A stretch of DNA of 60,802 nt from the IMG/VR virus record IMGVR_UViG_3300040801_002669, positions 1 to 60,802 of that record. One strand, written 5' to 3'. The stretch is from a virus. The translations under genes were made by a program, and so were the position numbers. Under the pieces are notes generated by a model that was not told the origin of the DNA, did not search any database, and saw only the letters and a list, made by a program, of their open reading frames with translations. This document shows positions 31,210 to 38,426 of this stretch, piece after piece; within the stretch, counting starts at the first letter, position 1; each line of letters starts with the position of its first letter.

Positions 31210-32216
31210 TGGGGAGCGCGATCATCACGATGAAGGAACTCAGGACGGACCTCGAGAAGCTCAAGCCGCAGTTCGCCATGGCGCTGCCGCCGAGCTTCGA
31301 CGCCGGCCGGATGGTCCGGATGTGCGTCACGGCGGTCCAGAGCAACCCGGCCCTGCTCGAATGCACCCGCGACTCGCTCTACGGAGCCATGGTCACGGCG
31401 GCGCAGCTCGGCCTCTACCCCGACGTCAGCGTCCTGGGCCACGCCTACTTCGTGCCCTACCGCGACCACAAGCGCGGCGTCCGGGTCTGCACGTTCATCG
31501 CCGGCTACAAGGGGCTCATCGACCTCGCTCGCCGGTCCGGGCACGTCACCTCGATCATGGCCTACCCGGTCTTCGAGGGCGACCAGTTCGACTGGGCCTA
31601 CGGAACGCAGCCGTTCATCACCCACAAGCCGTCCAACGAGAGCAAGGACGGCCGGGACATCACCCACGTCTACGCCCTCGCCAACATGCGCGGCGAGAAC
31701 CGGCCGCAGTTCGTGGTGATGTCCAAGGAGGAGGTGGACGCCATCCGGAAGCGGTCCCCCGGGCGCAACGCCGGACCGTGGGTCGAGCACTACGAGCAGA
31801 TGGCCCTCAAGACCGCCATCCGGCGCCTGTGCAAGTACCTGCCGCTCTCGAGCCAGCTCCAGCACGCCATCTCGCTCGACGAGGCGGCGGACAGCGGCAT
31901 CCCGCAGAACCTCGGAAGCGCCGTTGACCTCGATGCCATGGAGAACGAGGACATCGTCGATGCCGAGATCGTCGATCCGATGGACGACGCCAAGGACTCG
32001 CTGGACGAGGCCCTCGAAGAGATGAGCGGCAGCGGCAACGAGCCGACCGAGTACGAGAAGCTCTGCATCCAAGCGATGGAGATCCTCGGCGACGACGTCT
32101 GGCGCACGAAGCTCGCCGAGATCAAGGCGAGCGTGAAGGCCCAGTCCAAGCCGCCCGAGGAGTCGAAGAAGGCCATGATCGTCGCCATCAAGAAGGCGAT
32201 CAAGGAAGGGAGGTAG
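31206..32216 (+). CDS. RecT-family single-strand annealing protein
   Basis: 336 residues. Residues ~40-220 show the RecT pattern: R-M-V-R-M-C-V-T-A-V-Q-S-N-P-A-L-L-E-C, S-L-Y-G-A-M-V-T-A-A-Q-L-G-L-Y-P, A-Y-F-V-P-Y, F-I-A-G-Y-K-G-L-I-D-L-A-R-R and M-A-L-K-T-A-I-R-R-L-C-K-Y-L-P. The C-terminal part is acidic then helical (KAMIVAIKKAIKEG). Works with the YqaJ-type nuclease in recombination-dependent replication. Confidence 0.9.
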   Translation: MMGSAIITMKELRTDLEKLKPQFAMALPPSFDAGRMVRMCVTAVQSNPALLECTRDSLYGAMVTAAQLGLYPDVSVLGHAYFVPYRDHKRGVRVCTFIAGYKGLIDLARRSGHVTSIMAYPVFEGDQFDWAYGTQPFITHKPSNESKDGRDITHVYALANMRGENRPQFVVMSKEEVDAIRKRSPGRNAGPWVEHYEQMALKTAIRRLCKYLPLSSQLQHAISLDEAADSGIPQNLGSAVDLDAMENEDIVDAEIVDPMDDAKDSLDEALEEMSGSGNEPTEYEKLCIQAMEILGDDVWRTKLAEIKASVKAQSKPPEESKKAMIVAIKKAIKEGR

Positions 32217-32276
32217 CGCCATGGCCGCGGCGGCTCGCGCTGACCATCAACCTACAGACCGCGTGGACGGGTTGAT

Positions 32277-32477
32277 GTGAGCCGCCGCGGCCCTTCATTC
32301 AACCGCAGACCAATGCCGCTCAAGCTCTGCGAGTGGTGCCGGAAGCCGCTCATCAGGAAGCGCGGCGAGAAGAGCAAGCTCTTCATCGTCCGGCGGTTCT
32401 GCGACGTGAAGTGCATGGCGAAGGCGAGAGAGATGGAGAAGAAAATAGCGAAAAACGTAAAAAGGAAACTCGATTGA
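32277..32477 (+). CDS. Small basic zinc-finger protein
   Basis: 66 residues from GTG 32277. C-E-W-C (~18-21) and C-D-V-K-C (~42-46) form a short zinc finger; the ends are basic (REMEKKIAKNVKRKLD). The following promoter begins inside its last codons. Function unknown. Confidence 0.6.
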   Translation: MSRRGPSFNRRPMPLKLCEWCRKPLIRKRGEKSKLFIVRRFCDVKCMAKAREMEKKIAKNVKRKLD

Positions 32478-32502
32478 CATCTCACATCGTAAGCGGTACT
32501 CT
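32474..32502 (+). promoter_or_regulatory. Promoter for the replication gene
   Basis: TTGACA, a 17-base spacer (TCTCACATCGTAAGCGG) and TACTCT, at about 32475-32503, about 20 bases before the GTG of the replisome-organiser-like gene. Unlike P1-P3 it lacks the ATCAC-N5-GTGAT repeat, so it may be controlled differently. Confidence 0.6.
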
Positions 32503-32524
32503 TGCTGTTGTAAGGAGAACAGCC

Positions 32525-33562
32525 GTGTACATTAAACTTTTCAGGGACATCCTCGATTCAACAATCTGGATGGAACCGGACTATGTGGTGCGTGTCTGGC
32601 TCACGTTTCTCCTACTGTCCAACCAGGAGGGTTTCGTTGAGATCCCAATCCCGGCTCTCGCTCAAAGGGCCCGCGTTACCCTTGACGAGGCGGCCCAGGC
32701 TATCGAGAGGCTCGAGAAGCCGGACCCATACAGCCGGACATCCGCCGAGAATGGAGCGAGGATCGTTCGCGTCACGGACGAGAAGACGCTCTGGCACATC
32801 ACGAACCGTGAAAAGTATGCCGCCATGAGATCAATCAACCAGAAGCGGGCATACCAACGCGAGTACATGAGGGATTACCGGAAGCGTAAGGCCGAAATGC
32901 CAACATGTGAAGAAAAAATTCACGGGTTGGCCCAGAAGAGAGAAGATAGAAGAGAGGAGAGTACATCTCATACGAGTGCTCCGCACTCGATGGATGATGT
33001 TTTTCAGACCAAGTTCTGGGATCGCTGGCCGACCGGCCGGAAGGTTGACCGCAAGAAGTGCGAACGGTTCTTCAACCGGCTCCCGAAGAAGGATCAGAAG
33101 GCGGCGACCGGGCCCGCGCTCGACGCGTGGCTCGAGGACTTCGCCCAGCGTGACCGCCAGTACGTCCCGCACCCGTACACATGGCTCAACAACCGCCGCT
33201 GGGAGGACGACGTCCCGACCCGCGGCAAGAAGAAACACTCTGGGCACGTTGACGCCGAGTCGTCAGACGAGATGAAGAGTTCTCACGCCGAGTCGTGCGA
33301 CGCGGCGATCGCGAAGATCGACCACCTCGTCGTCGCGCTGCCGACGCCTCTTGATGGGCATCTCCTCGACCGGCTCCTTTGGCTCAAGAACGAGGTGCAG
33401 TCCGCACGAGAGATGCTCCCTGCCGAGGGTTACGAGAAGATCGTCGCCGCCGAGGACTTCGTGCTCGACTGGGCCGCTGACGAGTACGAGCTCGACGCGA
33501 AGACCACGACCGAGCGGAGGCTGCTCGCGAGGAAGAAGATCGGGTTGCCGGTTCTCTACTGA
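32525..33562 (+). CDS. Replication initiation / replisome-organiser-like protein
   Basis: 345 residues from a GTG behind AAGGAG. N-terminal Y-I-K-L-F-R-D-I-L-D-S-T-I-W ... V-V-R-V-W-L-T-F-L-L-L-S-N-Q-E-G-F-V, followed by a winged-helix pattern (IPALAQRARVTLDEAAQAIERL) is typical of phage replication initiators that recruit a helicase. A basic linker (QREYMRDYRKRKAE) and a segment W-D-R-W-P-T-G-R-K-V-D-R-K-K-C follow, then a helical C-terminus. The first 450 bases are AT-richer than the neighbours. Confidence 0.7.
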   Translation: MYIKLFRDILDSTIWMEPDYVVRVWLTFLLLSNQEGFVEIPIPALAQRARVTLDEAAQAIERLEKPDPYSRTSAENGARIVRVTDEKTLWHITNREKYAAMRSINQKRAYQREYMRDYRKRKAEMPTCEEKIHGLAQKREDRREESTSHTSAPHSMDDVFQTKFWDRWPTGRKVDRKKCERFFNRLPKKDQKAATGPALDAWLEDFAQRDRQYVPHPYTWLNNRRWEDDVPTRGKKKHSGHVDAESSDEMKSSHAESCDAAIAKIDHLVVALPTPLDGHLLDRLLWLKNEVQSAREMLPAEGYEKIVAAEDFVLDWAADEYELDAKTTTERRLLARKKIGLPVLY

Positions 33563-33584
33563 CCGGCCGAAAGGGGATACCGAG

Positions 33585-33971
33585 ATGCGATCCAACGTCC
33601 ATCACAGGCTCAAGGTCGGGCGCGTGAGAACCGGCAAGTACACCTCAGACGACTCGTTCGGGCTCTGCGGCATGTTCCACATCAGGTCGTCCAAGACCGG
33701 TCGCCTACTCAAGGTCATCGCCTCGACGGCTCTTGGCGGTCCAGGTGACTGGGAGCACGTCAGCGTCTCCGTTGACGGCCAGACCGGCCGCTTCTCCAAG
33801 TGCCCGATCTGGGAGGAGATGTGCGAGGTCAAGAGTCTCTTCTGGGAGGACGAGGAGACGGTGATCCAGTTCCATCCGAAGGCCAGCGAGAGCGTCAACA
33901 TCGGCGAGGTGCTCCACCTCTGGAAGCTCTGCGGCCACGAGCACATCCTGCCGCCGAAGTTCTATGTGTGA
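33585..33971 (+). CDS. Conserved phage protein (DUF7694-like)
   Basis: 128 residues; ATG seven bases behind GAAAGGGGA. G-M-F-H-I-R-S, W-E-H-V-S-V-S, C-P-I-W-E-E-M-C-E-V-K-S-L-F-W-E-D-E-E-T-V-I-Q-F-H and L-H-L-W-K match the small phage family annotated DUF7694 as I remember it. Function not established. Confidence 0.75.
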   Translation: MRSNVHHRLKVGRVRTGKYTSDDSFGLCGMFHIRSSKTGRLLKVIASTALGGPGDWEHVSVSVDGQTGRFSKCPIWEEMCEVKSLFWEDEETVIQFHPKASESVNIGEVLHLWKLCGHEHILPPKFYV

Positions 33972-33979
33972 GGTGACAG

Positions 33980-34186
33980 ATGGCCCGCAAGACGACGAAG
34001 CCGAAGAAGCACCCGGACACATGCCCCGACTGCGGCAAGCCACAGTTGACGGTGTACATGAACAGTGGCGGAACGGTCGCCGTGGACCCGACGCAGATCA
34101 CGGTGATCTTCTGCAACCAGGCCATGGCCGGCGGGTCGCGCCTCGGCGCGTACCTCGAGCACGACTGCAAACGGGGGAAGCGATGA
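33980..34186 (+). CDS. Small basic zinc-ribbon protein
   Basis: 68 residues. N-terminal Lys-rich stretch (RKTTKPKKHPDTCPDCGKP), C-P-D-C, then beta strands with D-P-T-Q-I-T-V-I-F-C and a final H-D-C. Probable one-finger protein. Overlaps the next start by four bases. Confidence 0.65.
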   Translation: MARKTTKPKKHPDTCPDCGKPQLTVYMNSGGTVAVDPTQITVIFCNQAMAGGSRLGAYLEHDCKRGKR

Positions 34187-34485
34187 GCCAATCCGGCAAC
34201 CAGTACGTCTACACCATCGAGAAGAATGGGACGCTGACCAACGTCTTCAAGAACCGTCGCTCCATGAAGCGGGCGATCGCCTCGATCATCGAGCATCACC
34301 GAGCCGACGGGTGGGAGATCGTCCAGGACCACACGATCCCCGAGGTCTACCTCAACCTGCGGGCGAAGGGCGTGTCGAACGGGATCTACCGGAACCTGCT
34401 CCTCACGTTCACGAAGTACAACCAGGCCCTGCGGGCGCAGTTCCTAGTGAAGTGCTGGGTGATCAAGAGCGAGAGGATCACCTAA
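34183..34485 (+). CDS. Hypothetical early protein
   Basis: 100 residues; ATGA overlap with the previous stop. Basic, mixed alpha/beta (YVYTIEKNGTLTNVFKNRRS ... NLLLTFTKYNQALRAQFLVKC). No family recognised. Confidence 0.65.
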   Translation: MSQSGNQYVYTIEKNGTLTNVFKNRRSMKRAIASIIEHHRADGWEIVQDHTIPEVYLNLRAKGVSNGIYRNLLLTFTKYNQALRAQFLVKCWVIKSERIT

Positions 34486-34679
34486 TGAACTGCCCGAAAT
34501 GCACCCGAGGCACTCTGCTCCTCATCCGCGAGCTTGATGCCCCGGACTTCAAAGTCAACGTGACGAAGTGCGATCTCTGCGGGATCAAAGTCATCTACCC
34601 GCAAACGCCCGATGGTGCTCGTCGCATCGAGTGGTGGTGGCAGAAGCAGTGCGCCCGCATCGAGAGGGGAGAGGCTTGA
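34485..34679 (+). CDS. Small zinc-ribbon protein
   Basis: 64 residues; ATG shares a base with the previous TAA. C-P-K-C (3-6) and C-D-L-C (~29-32) form a zinc ribbon; ends with W-W-W-Q-K-Q-C. One of several zinc-ribbon genes in tandem here. Confidence 0.65.
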   Translation: MNCPKCTRGTLLLIRELDAPDFKVNVTKCDLCGIKVIYPQTPDGARRIEWWWQKQCARIERGEA

Positions 34680-34891
34680 TGAGAACCGTGACCTGCGACA
34701 TCTGTGGAGCGACGACCCGATCGAATACGAAGTGGGCGACGACGGTCATCGAGGACTACCACCTCCACTCCCTGACGATGGAGCCGCTCGTGATCGAGAG
34801 CCGCACGATCGACCTCTGCGCGGATTGCACCGCGGATCTCCTCGGGCTGCTCAAGGACAGGGTGAAGAAGTGCGGGGAGGTCGCGCCATGA
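34679..34891 (+). CDS. Small zinc-ribbon protein
   Basis: 70 residues; TGATG junction with the preceding gene. C-D-I-C (6-9) and C-A-D-C (~47-50) with intervening beta strands. Function unknown. Confidence 0.65.
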   Translation: MRTVTCDICGATTRSNTKWATTVIEDYHLHSLTMEPLVIESRTIDLCADCTADLLGLLKDRVKKCGEVAP

Positions 34892-35292
34892 GCGACGACA
34901 TCAACTTGTATTCGACCCACGTCTACATCGACTGCGAACGATGCGGGGCGGACATTGAGATTTCGGTGTCGGACGATTGGATGTTCCTCGCTCCGGTAAC
35001 CGGGCCCGTGCTTTGCTCGAACTGCCGCGAGATCGACAGGCTCAAGGAAGAACTCGCCACAGCCCGAGGAGAGCAGAAGGCGTGTCCCGGGTGTGGGCGG
35101 CTCTGGATGCGCGACAAGCCGTGCCCGTGGTGCCGCATCGCCGAGCTTGAGGCAACCCTCAAGGCGATCATGAGCTACGACGAGCAGCCGGGGTCGATGT
35201 CGGGCCCAAGCGAGTTCGAGCTTCGGAACCAGATCCGGAACATGAAGAGGATCGCCAAAGCGGCCCTCGTCGCCACGCGGGAGGGGATGTGA
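34888..35292 (+). CDS. Double zinc-ribbon protein with coiled coil
   Basis: 134 residues. C-E-R-C and C-S-N-C (first ribbon), a short helix (EIDRLKEELATARGEQK), C-P-G-C and C-P-W-C (second ribbon), and a C-terminal helical part. Arrangement suggests a dimer with metal sites. Overlaps both neighbours by four bases. Confidence 0.7.
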   Translation: MSDDINLYSTHVYIDCERCGADIEISVSDDWMFLAPVTGPVLCSNCREIDRLKEELATARGEQKACPGCGRLWMRDKPCPWCRIAELEATLKAIMSYDEQPGSMSGPSEFELRNQIRNMKRIAKAALVATREGM

Positions 35293-35765
35293 ACATCGAG
35301 ATCAGGCTCGAGGGCGAACCGCACGCCCAGCAACGCCACCGGGCCCGGAGGGTCGGCTCGGTCGGCATCCGGACCTACGACAACCCGAGGTCGGCCGACT
35401 GGAAGAAGCGGGCCCGCCTCGAGATGCTCTCCCAGCTCCCGATTGATGGGCCGAAACCCGTATTTCGTTCTGGGGTTCCGCTTCGGGTGATGATCACGGC
35501 GCACTTCGAGTGTCCGAAGGGCGAGCGCCGGAAGCGCCAGCCGCGGCTCTTCCGGTGGCACACCAAGAAGTCCGACGCCGACAACATCGCGAAGGCGGTG
35601 CTCGACGCGGCGAACGGGATCCTCTGGCACGATGACGCCCAGATCGCGCAGCTCCTCGTGACCAAGATGGTGGCGGCGCAGGACACGGCGCCGTGCGTTC
35701 TCGTCGATGTCAGGGAGCTTCCGGATCAACCGCGCTACGTCAGCGGCGAATACCGATTCCCGTGA
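35289..35765 (+). CDS. rusA: RusA-like Holliday junction resolvase carrying a repeat insertion
   Basis: 158 residues from GTG 35289 (GTGA overlap). K-K-S-D-A-D-N-I-A-K-A-V-L-D-A-A-N-G-I-L-W-H-D-D-A-Q-I is the RusA catalytic core (Asp residues). N-terminal P-H-A-Q-Q-R-H-R is also typical. Between them, residues ~51-62 (PIDGPKPVFRSG) are encoded by copy R5 of the dispersed repeat, in frame. The active site is intact, so the enzyme is probably functional. Confidence 0.85.
   Translation: MNIEIRLEGEPHAQQRHRARRVGSVGIRTYDNPRSADWKKRARLEMLSQLPIDGPKPVFRSGVPLRVMITAHFECPKGERRKRQPRLFRWHTKKSDADNIAKAVLDAANGILWHDDAQIAQLLVTKMVAAQDTAPCVLVDVRELPDQPRYVSGEYRFP
35441..35474 (+). repeat. Dispersed bipartite repeat, copy R5, inside rusA
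   Basis: GATTGATG, 13 bases, ATTTCGTTCTGGG. Box spacing identical to intergenic copies; one base differs in box 2. It is read in frame in the resolvase gene. Confidence 0.75.
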
Positions 35766-35776
35766 GAGGAGAGAAG

Positions 35777-35947
35777 ATGGCGGTTTCAGTCGTCCACATC
35801 AGGAACACCCTCATCCGAAGGGTGACGCTGGTCATTGTCTTCGTTCCGGTCGTGGTGATCGGGACGCTGATCCACCTCATCAAGCAGACCTGGAAGTGCG
35901 CGGTTGACGCCGAGAAAGCGTTCGAGTCAGCCTGGAGGGGGTACTGA
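35777..35947 (+). CDS. Small single-span membrane protein
   Basis: 56 residues; ATG behind GAGGAGAG. Hydrophobic segment (VTLVIVFVPVVVIGTLIHLI) flanked by Arg at the N-side and a charged C-terminal helix. Function unknown. Confidence 0.65.
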   Translation: MAVSVVHIRNTLIRRVTLVIVFVPVVVIGTLIHLIKQTWKCAVDAEKAFESAWRGY

Positions 35948-36270
35948 TGTGCCTGGGATGCTGGGAGAGCTTCGGCAGCTCGAAGATCATGAACGAGAAG
36001 GTCGCAGCGGCGGTGCTCCTCATCCGTCGCGTCTACCACTTCAACTGTGCCGGGGGCGGGCTGCACGTTCAGCTCGACGACTGGAACATCGAGGACGTGC
36101 AGTTCAGCCCAGAGGCGAGGGAATGGCTGATCGCGTTCCAGGAGCACCAGAAGTTCGAGGACGCCGCCAAGCAAGCCGAGCTCGAGTGCTTCGACGCCAT
36201 GGCGAAGATGACTCTTGAGGAGCGGAACTCGGCGCTCTACTTCGAGTTCTACGCGAAAGATGAGTCCTGA
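35947..36270 (+). CDS. Conserved phage protein with CLGCW motif
   Basis: 107 residues; TGATG junction. M-C-L-G-C-W-E-S, then V-Y-H-F-N-C-A-G-G-G-L-H-V-Q-L-D-D-W-N-I-E-D resembles a small phage family that I have seen in diverse siphoviruses ('G-G-x-L-H-I-V-x-D-D-W-N'). Its end contains the start codons of both overlapping methyltransferase-locus frames. Function unknown. Confidence 0.7.
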   Translation: MCLGCWESFGSSKIMNEKVAAAVLLIRRVYHFNCAGGGLHVQLDDWNIEDVQFSPEAREWLIAFQEHQKFEDAAKQAELECFDAMAKMTLEERNSALYFEFYAKDES

Positions 36271-37654
36271 TGTGGCTCTACGTGCCATCTCACTGTTCTC
36301 CGGAGTCGGGGCCCTCGACCTCGCCGTCAGAGTCGCTCTGCCAGGAGTTCGCTCGCTCGTGTACGTGGAAAGGGAAGTCCAAGCCGCCGCAGTTCTGGCA
36401 GCGCGCGCTCAAGCCGGATGGCTGGATGACGCTCCTGTCTGGAGTGACGTCTGCACCTTCGACGCTCGCCCGTTCCGCGGAGAGGTGGATCTCGTCCACG
36501 GTGGAGTCCCTTGCCAGCCGTACTCGCTCGCGGGCGAGCGCAGGGGGAACGAAGACGAGCGGGCGCTCTCGCCCGAGTTCGTCAGAATCGTGGCCGAGTG
36601 TCGCCCCTCCCTGGTCTTCATCGAGAACGTCCCAGCTTTCGTTGCCAATGGATGGTTTCGACCTTTCGGAGAGGAACTATGCCGACTGGGTTACGAACTC
36701 GAAGATCCGCTCTTCATTGGCGCGGGAGACGTTGGCGCGCCGCATCTCCGTGAGCGCGTCTTCATCCTGGCGCACTCCGAACGTGCCGAACGGTGGCCGA
36801 TCGTGCGAAGGGAACTTGACCGGGAAGGGCCCCGGGGGAGAAAAACGGCAGGTCGAGCTCGAGATGCAGGCCCGCCACTGGCAGGCACCGAAGTCTCCGG
36901 ACGGCGGGAACAAGAGCCGCGGCGGCGACCGGAAGGACGAGCCGCTGCTCGAGGGCCAGGCCAGGAACTGGCCGACGCCGAGGACGATCACGGGCGGCGC
37001 GGAGAGCCGCGAGCGGAAGCAGGAGCTGGGCCGGACCGAAAGCGGCGGCGGCGATCTGCAAGCGGCGGTGAGGAACTGGCCCACCCCAACGGCGAAGGAC
37101 ATGGACTCGTCCGGGGCGACAGCGAAAGAGGGATGGGCGAAGGGGTCCGGCAGACACGAGGGTACGACGCTGACGGACGCCGTCAGGACGTGGCCGACTC
37201 CGAGTGCTCGAGACTGGAAGAGCGGCAAAGCCTCAGAGGAGACGATGGAGGCGAACGCGCGACCGTTGAACGAGGTGGTCGAGCACTGGGAGATGGAGGA
37301 CAGGGGGAGGTGGGGGGAGAACCAGTACCCGACACCGTCGGCGACTCCCTACGGGAGCGCCCAGAACGAGGGGCAGATCGAGCACATCCGCCCGTCTCGT
37401 GGAACCCCGAGCCTTACCCAGTGGGCCGCATCTTCCCCCCAGGCCCACGCGATTTCGACGAGTGGCGAGACGTCCTCGGAAGAGCCCCCCACCTCGGACC
37501 GTCGGTTGAACCCGGCTTTCGATGCGTGGTTGATGGGCTTGCCGTGGTGGTGGACGAGGCCCGAACGGATCAACTGCGATCCTGCGGTAATGCGGTCGTT
37601 CCTCTGCAAGCTGCGTGGGCTCTTGCAGAGCTTCTGCGAAGGGTAATCGAATGA
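36260..37654 (+). CDS. DNA (cytosine-5)-methyltransferase
   Basis: 464 residues from ATG 36260. Motif I A-I-S-L-F-S-G-V-G-A-L-D-L-A (9-22), motif IV G-G-V-P-C-Q-P-Y-S with catalytic Cys85, motif VI F-I-E-N-V (120-124), motif VIII L-R-E-R-V-F-I-L (163-170) and C-terminal motif X-like S-C-G-N-A-V-V-P-L-Q-A-A-W are all present. Residues ~170-360, where the target recognition region lies, contain recurring L-A-[HDG]-x-E segments. Likely self-protection or epigenetic marking. Almost the whole gene is overlapped by another long frame. Confidence 0.93.
   Translation: MSPDVALRAISLFSGVGALDLAVRVALPGVRSLVYVEREVQAAAVLAARAQAGWLDDAPVWSDVCTFDARPFRGEVDLVHGGVPCQPYSLAGERRGNEDERALSPEFVRIVAECRPSLVFIENVPAFVANGWFRPFGEELCRLGYELEDPLFIGAGDVGAPHLRERVFILAHSERAERWPIVRRELDREGPRGRKTAGRARDAGPPLAGTEVSGRREQEPRRRPEGRAAARGPGQELADAEDDHGRRGEPRAEAGAGPDRKRRRRSASGGEELAHPNGEGHGLVRGDSERGMGEGVRQTRGYDADGRRQDVADSECSRLEERQSLRGDDGGERATVERGGRALGDGGQGEVGGEPVPDTVGDSLRERPERGADRAHPPVSWNPEPYPVGRIFPPGPRDFDEWRDVLGRAPHLGPSVEPGFRCVVDGLAVVVDEARTDQLRSCGNAVVPLQAAWALAELLRRVIE
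36270..37646 (+). CDS. WPTP-repeat protein overlapping the methyltransferase gene in +1 frame
   Basis: 458 residues from ATG 36270, ten bases after the methyltransferase ATG; it forms a TGATG junction with the preceding gene and ends eight bases before the methyltransferase stop. Its N-terminus (S-C-T-W-K-G-K-S-K-P-P-Q-F-W-Q-R-A-L-K ... G-W-M-T-L-L-S-G) is protein-like. Repeats W-P-T-P occur at residues 234, 270 and 308 and Y-P-T-P at 353, with degenerate W-R-T-P and W-Q-A-P before them. The end has L-N-P-A-F-D-A-W-L-M-G-L-P, similar to proteins I associate with phage methyltransferase loci. Function unknown. Confidence 0.7.
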   Translation: MWLYVPSHCSPESGPSTSPSESLCQEFARSCTWKGKSKPPQFWQRALKPDGWMTLLSGVTSAPSTLARSAERWISSTVESLASRTRSRASAGGTKTSGRSRPSSSESWPSVAPPWSSSRTSQLSLPMDGFDLSERNYADWVTNSKIRSSLARETLARRISVSASSSWRTPNVPNGGRSCEGNLTGKGPGGEKRQVELEMQARHWQAPKSPDGGNKSRGGDRKDEPLLEGQARNWPTPRTITGGAESRERKQELGRTESGGGDLQAAVRNWPTPTAKDMDSSGATAKEGWAKGSGRHEGTTLTDAVRTWPTPSARDWKSGKASEETMEANARPLNEVVEHWEMEDRGRWGENQYPTPSATPYGSAQNEGQIEHIRPSRGTPSLTQWAASSPQAHAISTSGETSSEEPPTSDRRLNPAFDAWLMGLPWWWTRPERINCDPAVMRSFLCKLRGLLQSFCEG

Positions 37655-38391
37655 CGGATGGTCTGCACATCGTTGCGCTCTCTGGCGGCAAGGACTCGAC
37701 GGCGCTCGCCCTACGGTTGGCAGAAGTCGAGCCCCGCGACTACGTCTACATCTGCACGCCGACCGGCGACGAACTTCCGGACATGATCGCGCACTGGGAG
37801 CGGCTTGAGGAGATGCTCGGTCAGCCGATCCGCCGGCTCACGGGGGATCACGACCTCCACGGTCTGATCGAGCACTTCAAGGCCTTGCCAACCTGGAGAA
37901 TGAGGTGGTGTACCAGGATCCTGAAAATCCAAGCTGCCGAGGCCTTCTACCTGAGGCACCCCGGCAGCGTAGCCTACGTCGGCCTCCGGGCTGATGAACC
38001 GGAGCGCGATGGCGGCATCTACGACGAGGCTGTCATCAAGCAGCGATACCCGCTCAGAGAGTGGGGGTGGACCGTCGCCGACGTCTGGCAGTATCTCGAT
38101 TGTCGCGGGGTGAAGATGCCGAGGCGGACGGATTGTGCGCGCTGCTACGACCAGAGGCTGTCGGAATGGTGGGAACTCTGGAAGGAGCATCCAGAGATCT
38201 ACGCCCACGCAGAAGCGCAGGAGGCCAAATTCGGGCACACCTTCCGATCCGACAGGCGGGACACATGGCCCGCTGGGCTGAAGGAACTCAGAGAGAGGTT
38301 CGAGTCTGGAGATGTCCCGCGCGGGGCCGAAATCCAGCTTTCACTGTTTGGCGTCGAGCGCGAGCGCGCCTGTCGGGTGTGCTCATTGTGA
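37651..38391 (+). CDS. PAPS-reductase-like / PP-loop ATPase
   Basis: 246 residues from ATG 37651 (ATGA overlap with the methyltransferase stop). PP-loop S-G-G-K-D-S-T (11-17), then T-P-T-G-D-E, R-W-C-T-R-I-L-K, and G-L-R-A-D-E, the usual pattern of phage PAPS-reductase-family proteins. C-terminal Cys residues (C-A-R-C-Y and C-R-V-C) suggest an iron-sulphur or zinc site. The family includes sulphur-transfer enzymes such as DndC; whether this one modifies DNA or a metabolite is not known. Coupling to the methyltransferase suggests a nucleic-acid role. Confidence 0.8.
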   Translation: MTDGLHIVALSGGKDSTALALRLAEVEPRDYVYICTPTGDELPDMIAHWERLEEMLGQPIRRLTGDHDLHGLIEHFKALPTWRMRWCTRILKIQAAEAFYLRHPGSVAYVGLRADEPERDGGIYDEAVIKQRYPLREWGWTVADVWQYLDCRGVKMPRRTDCARCYDQRLSEWWELWKEHPEIYAHAEAQEAKFGHTFRSDRRDTWPAGLKELRERFESGDVPRGAEIQLSLFGVERERACRVCSL

Positions 38392-38426
38392 ACCGGCCGT
38401 CAACCGATCGAAACAAGGAGGAAGAG

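Noticed and set aside
32221-32280. 19-codon frame before the zinc-finger gene
   Set aside because: Too short and no domain character; it may only act as a leader. Not listed as a gene.
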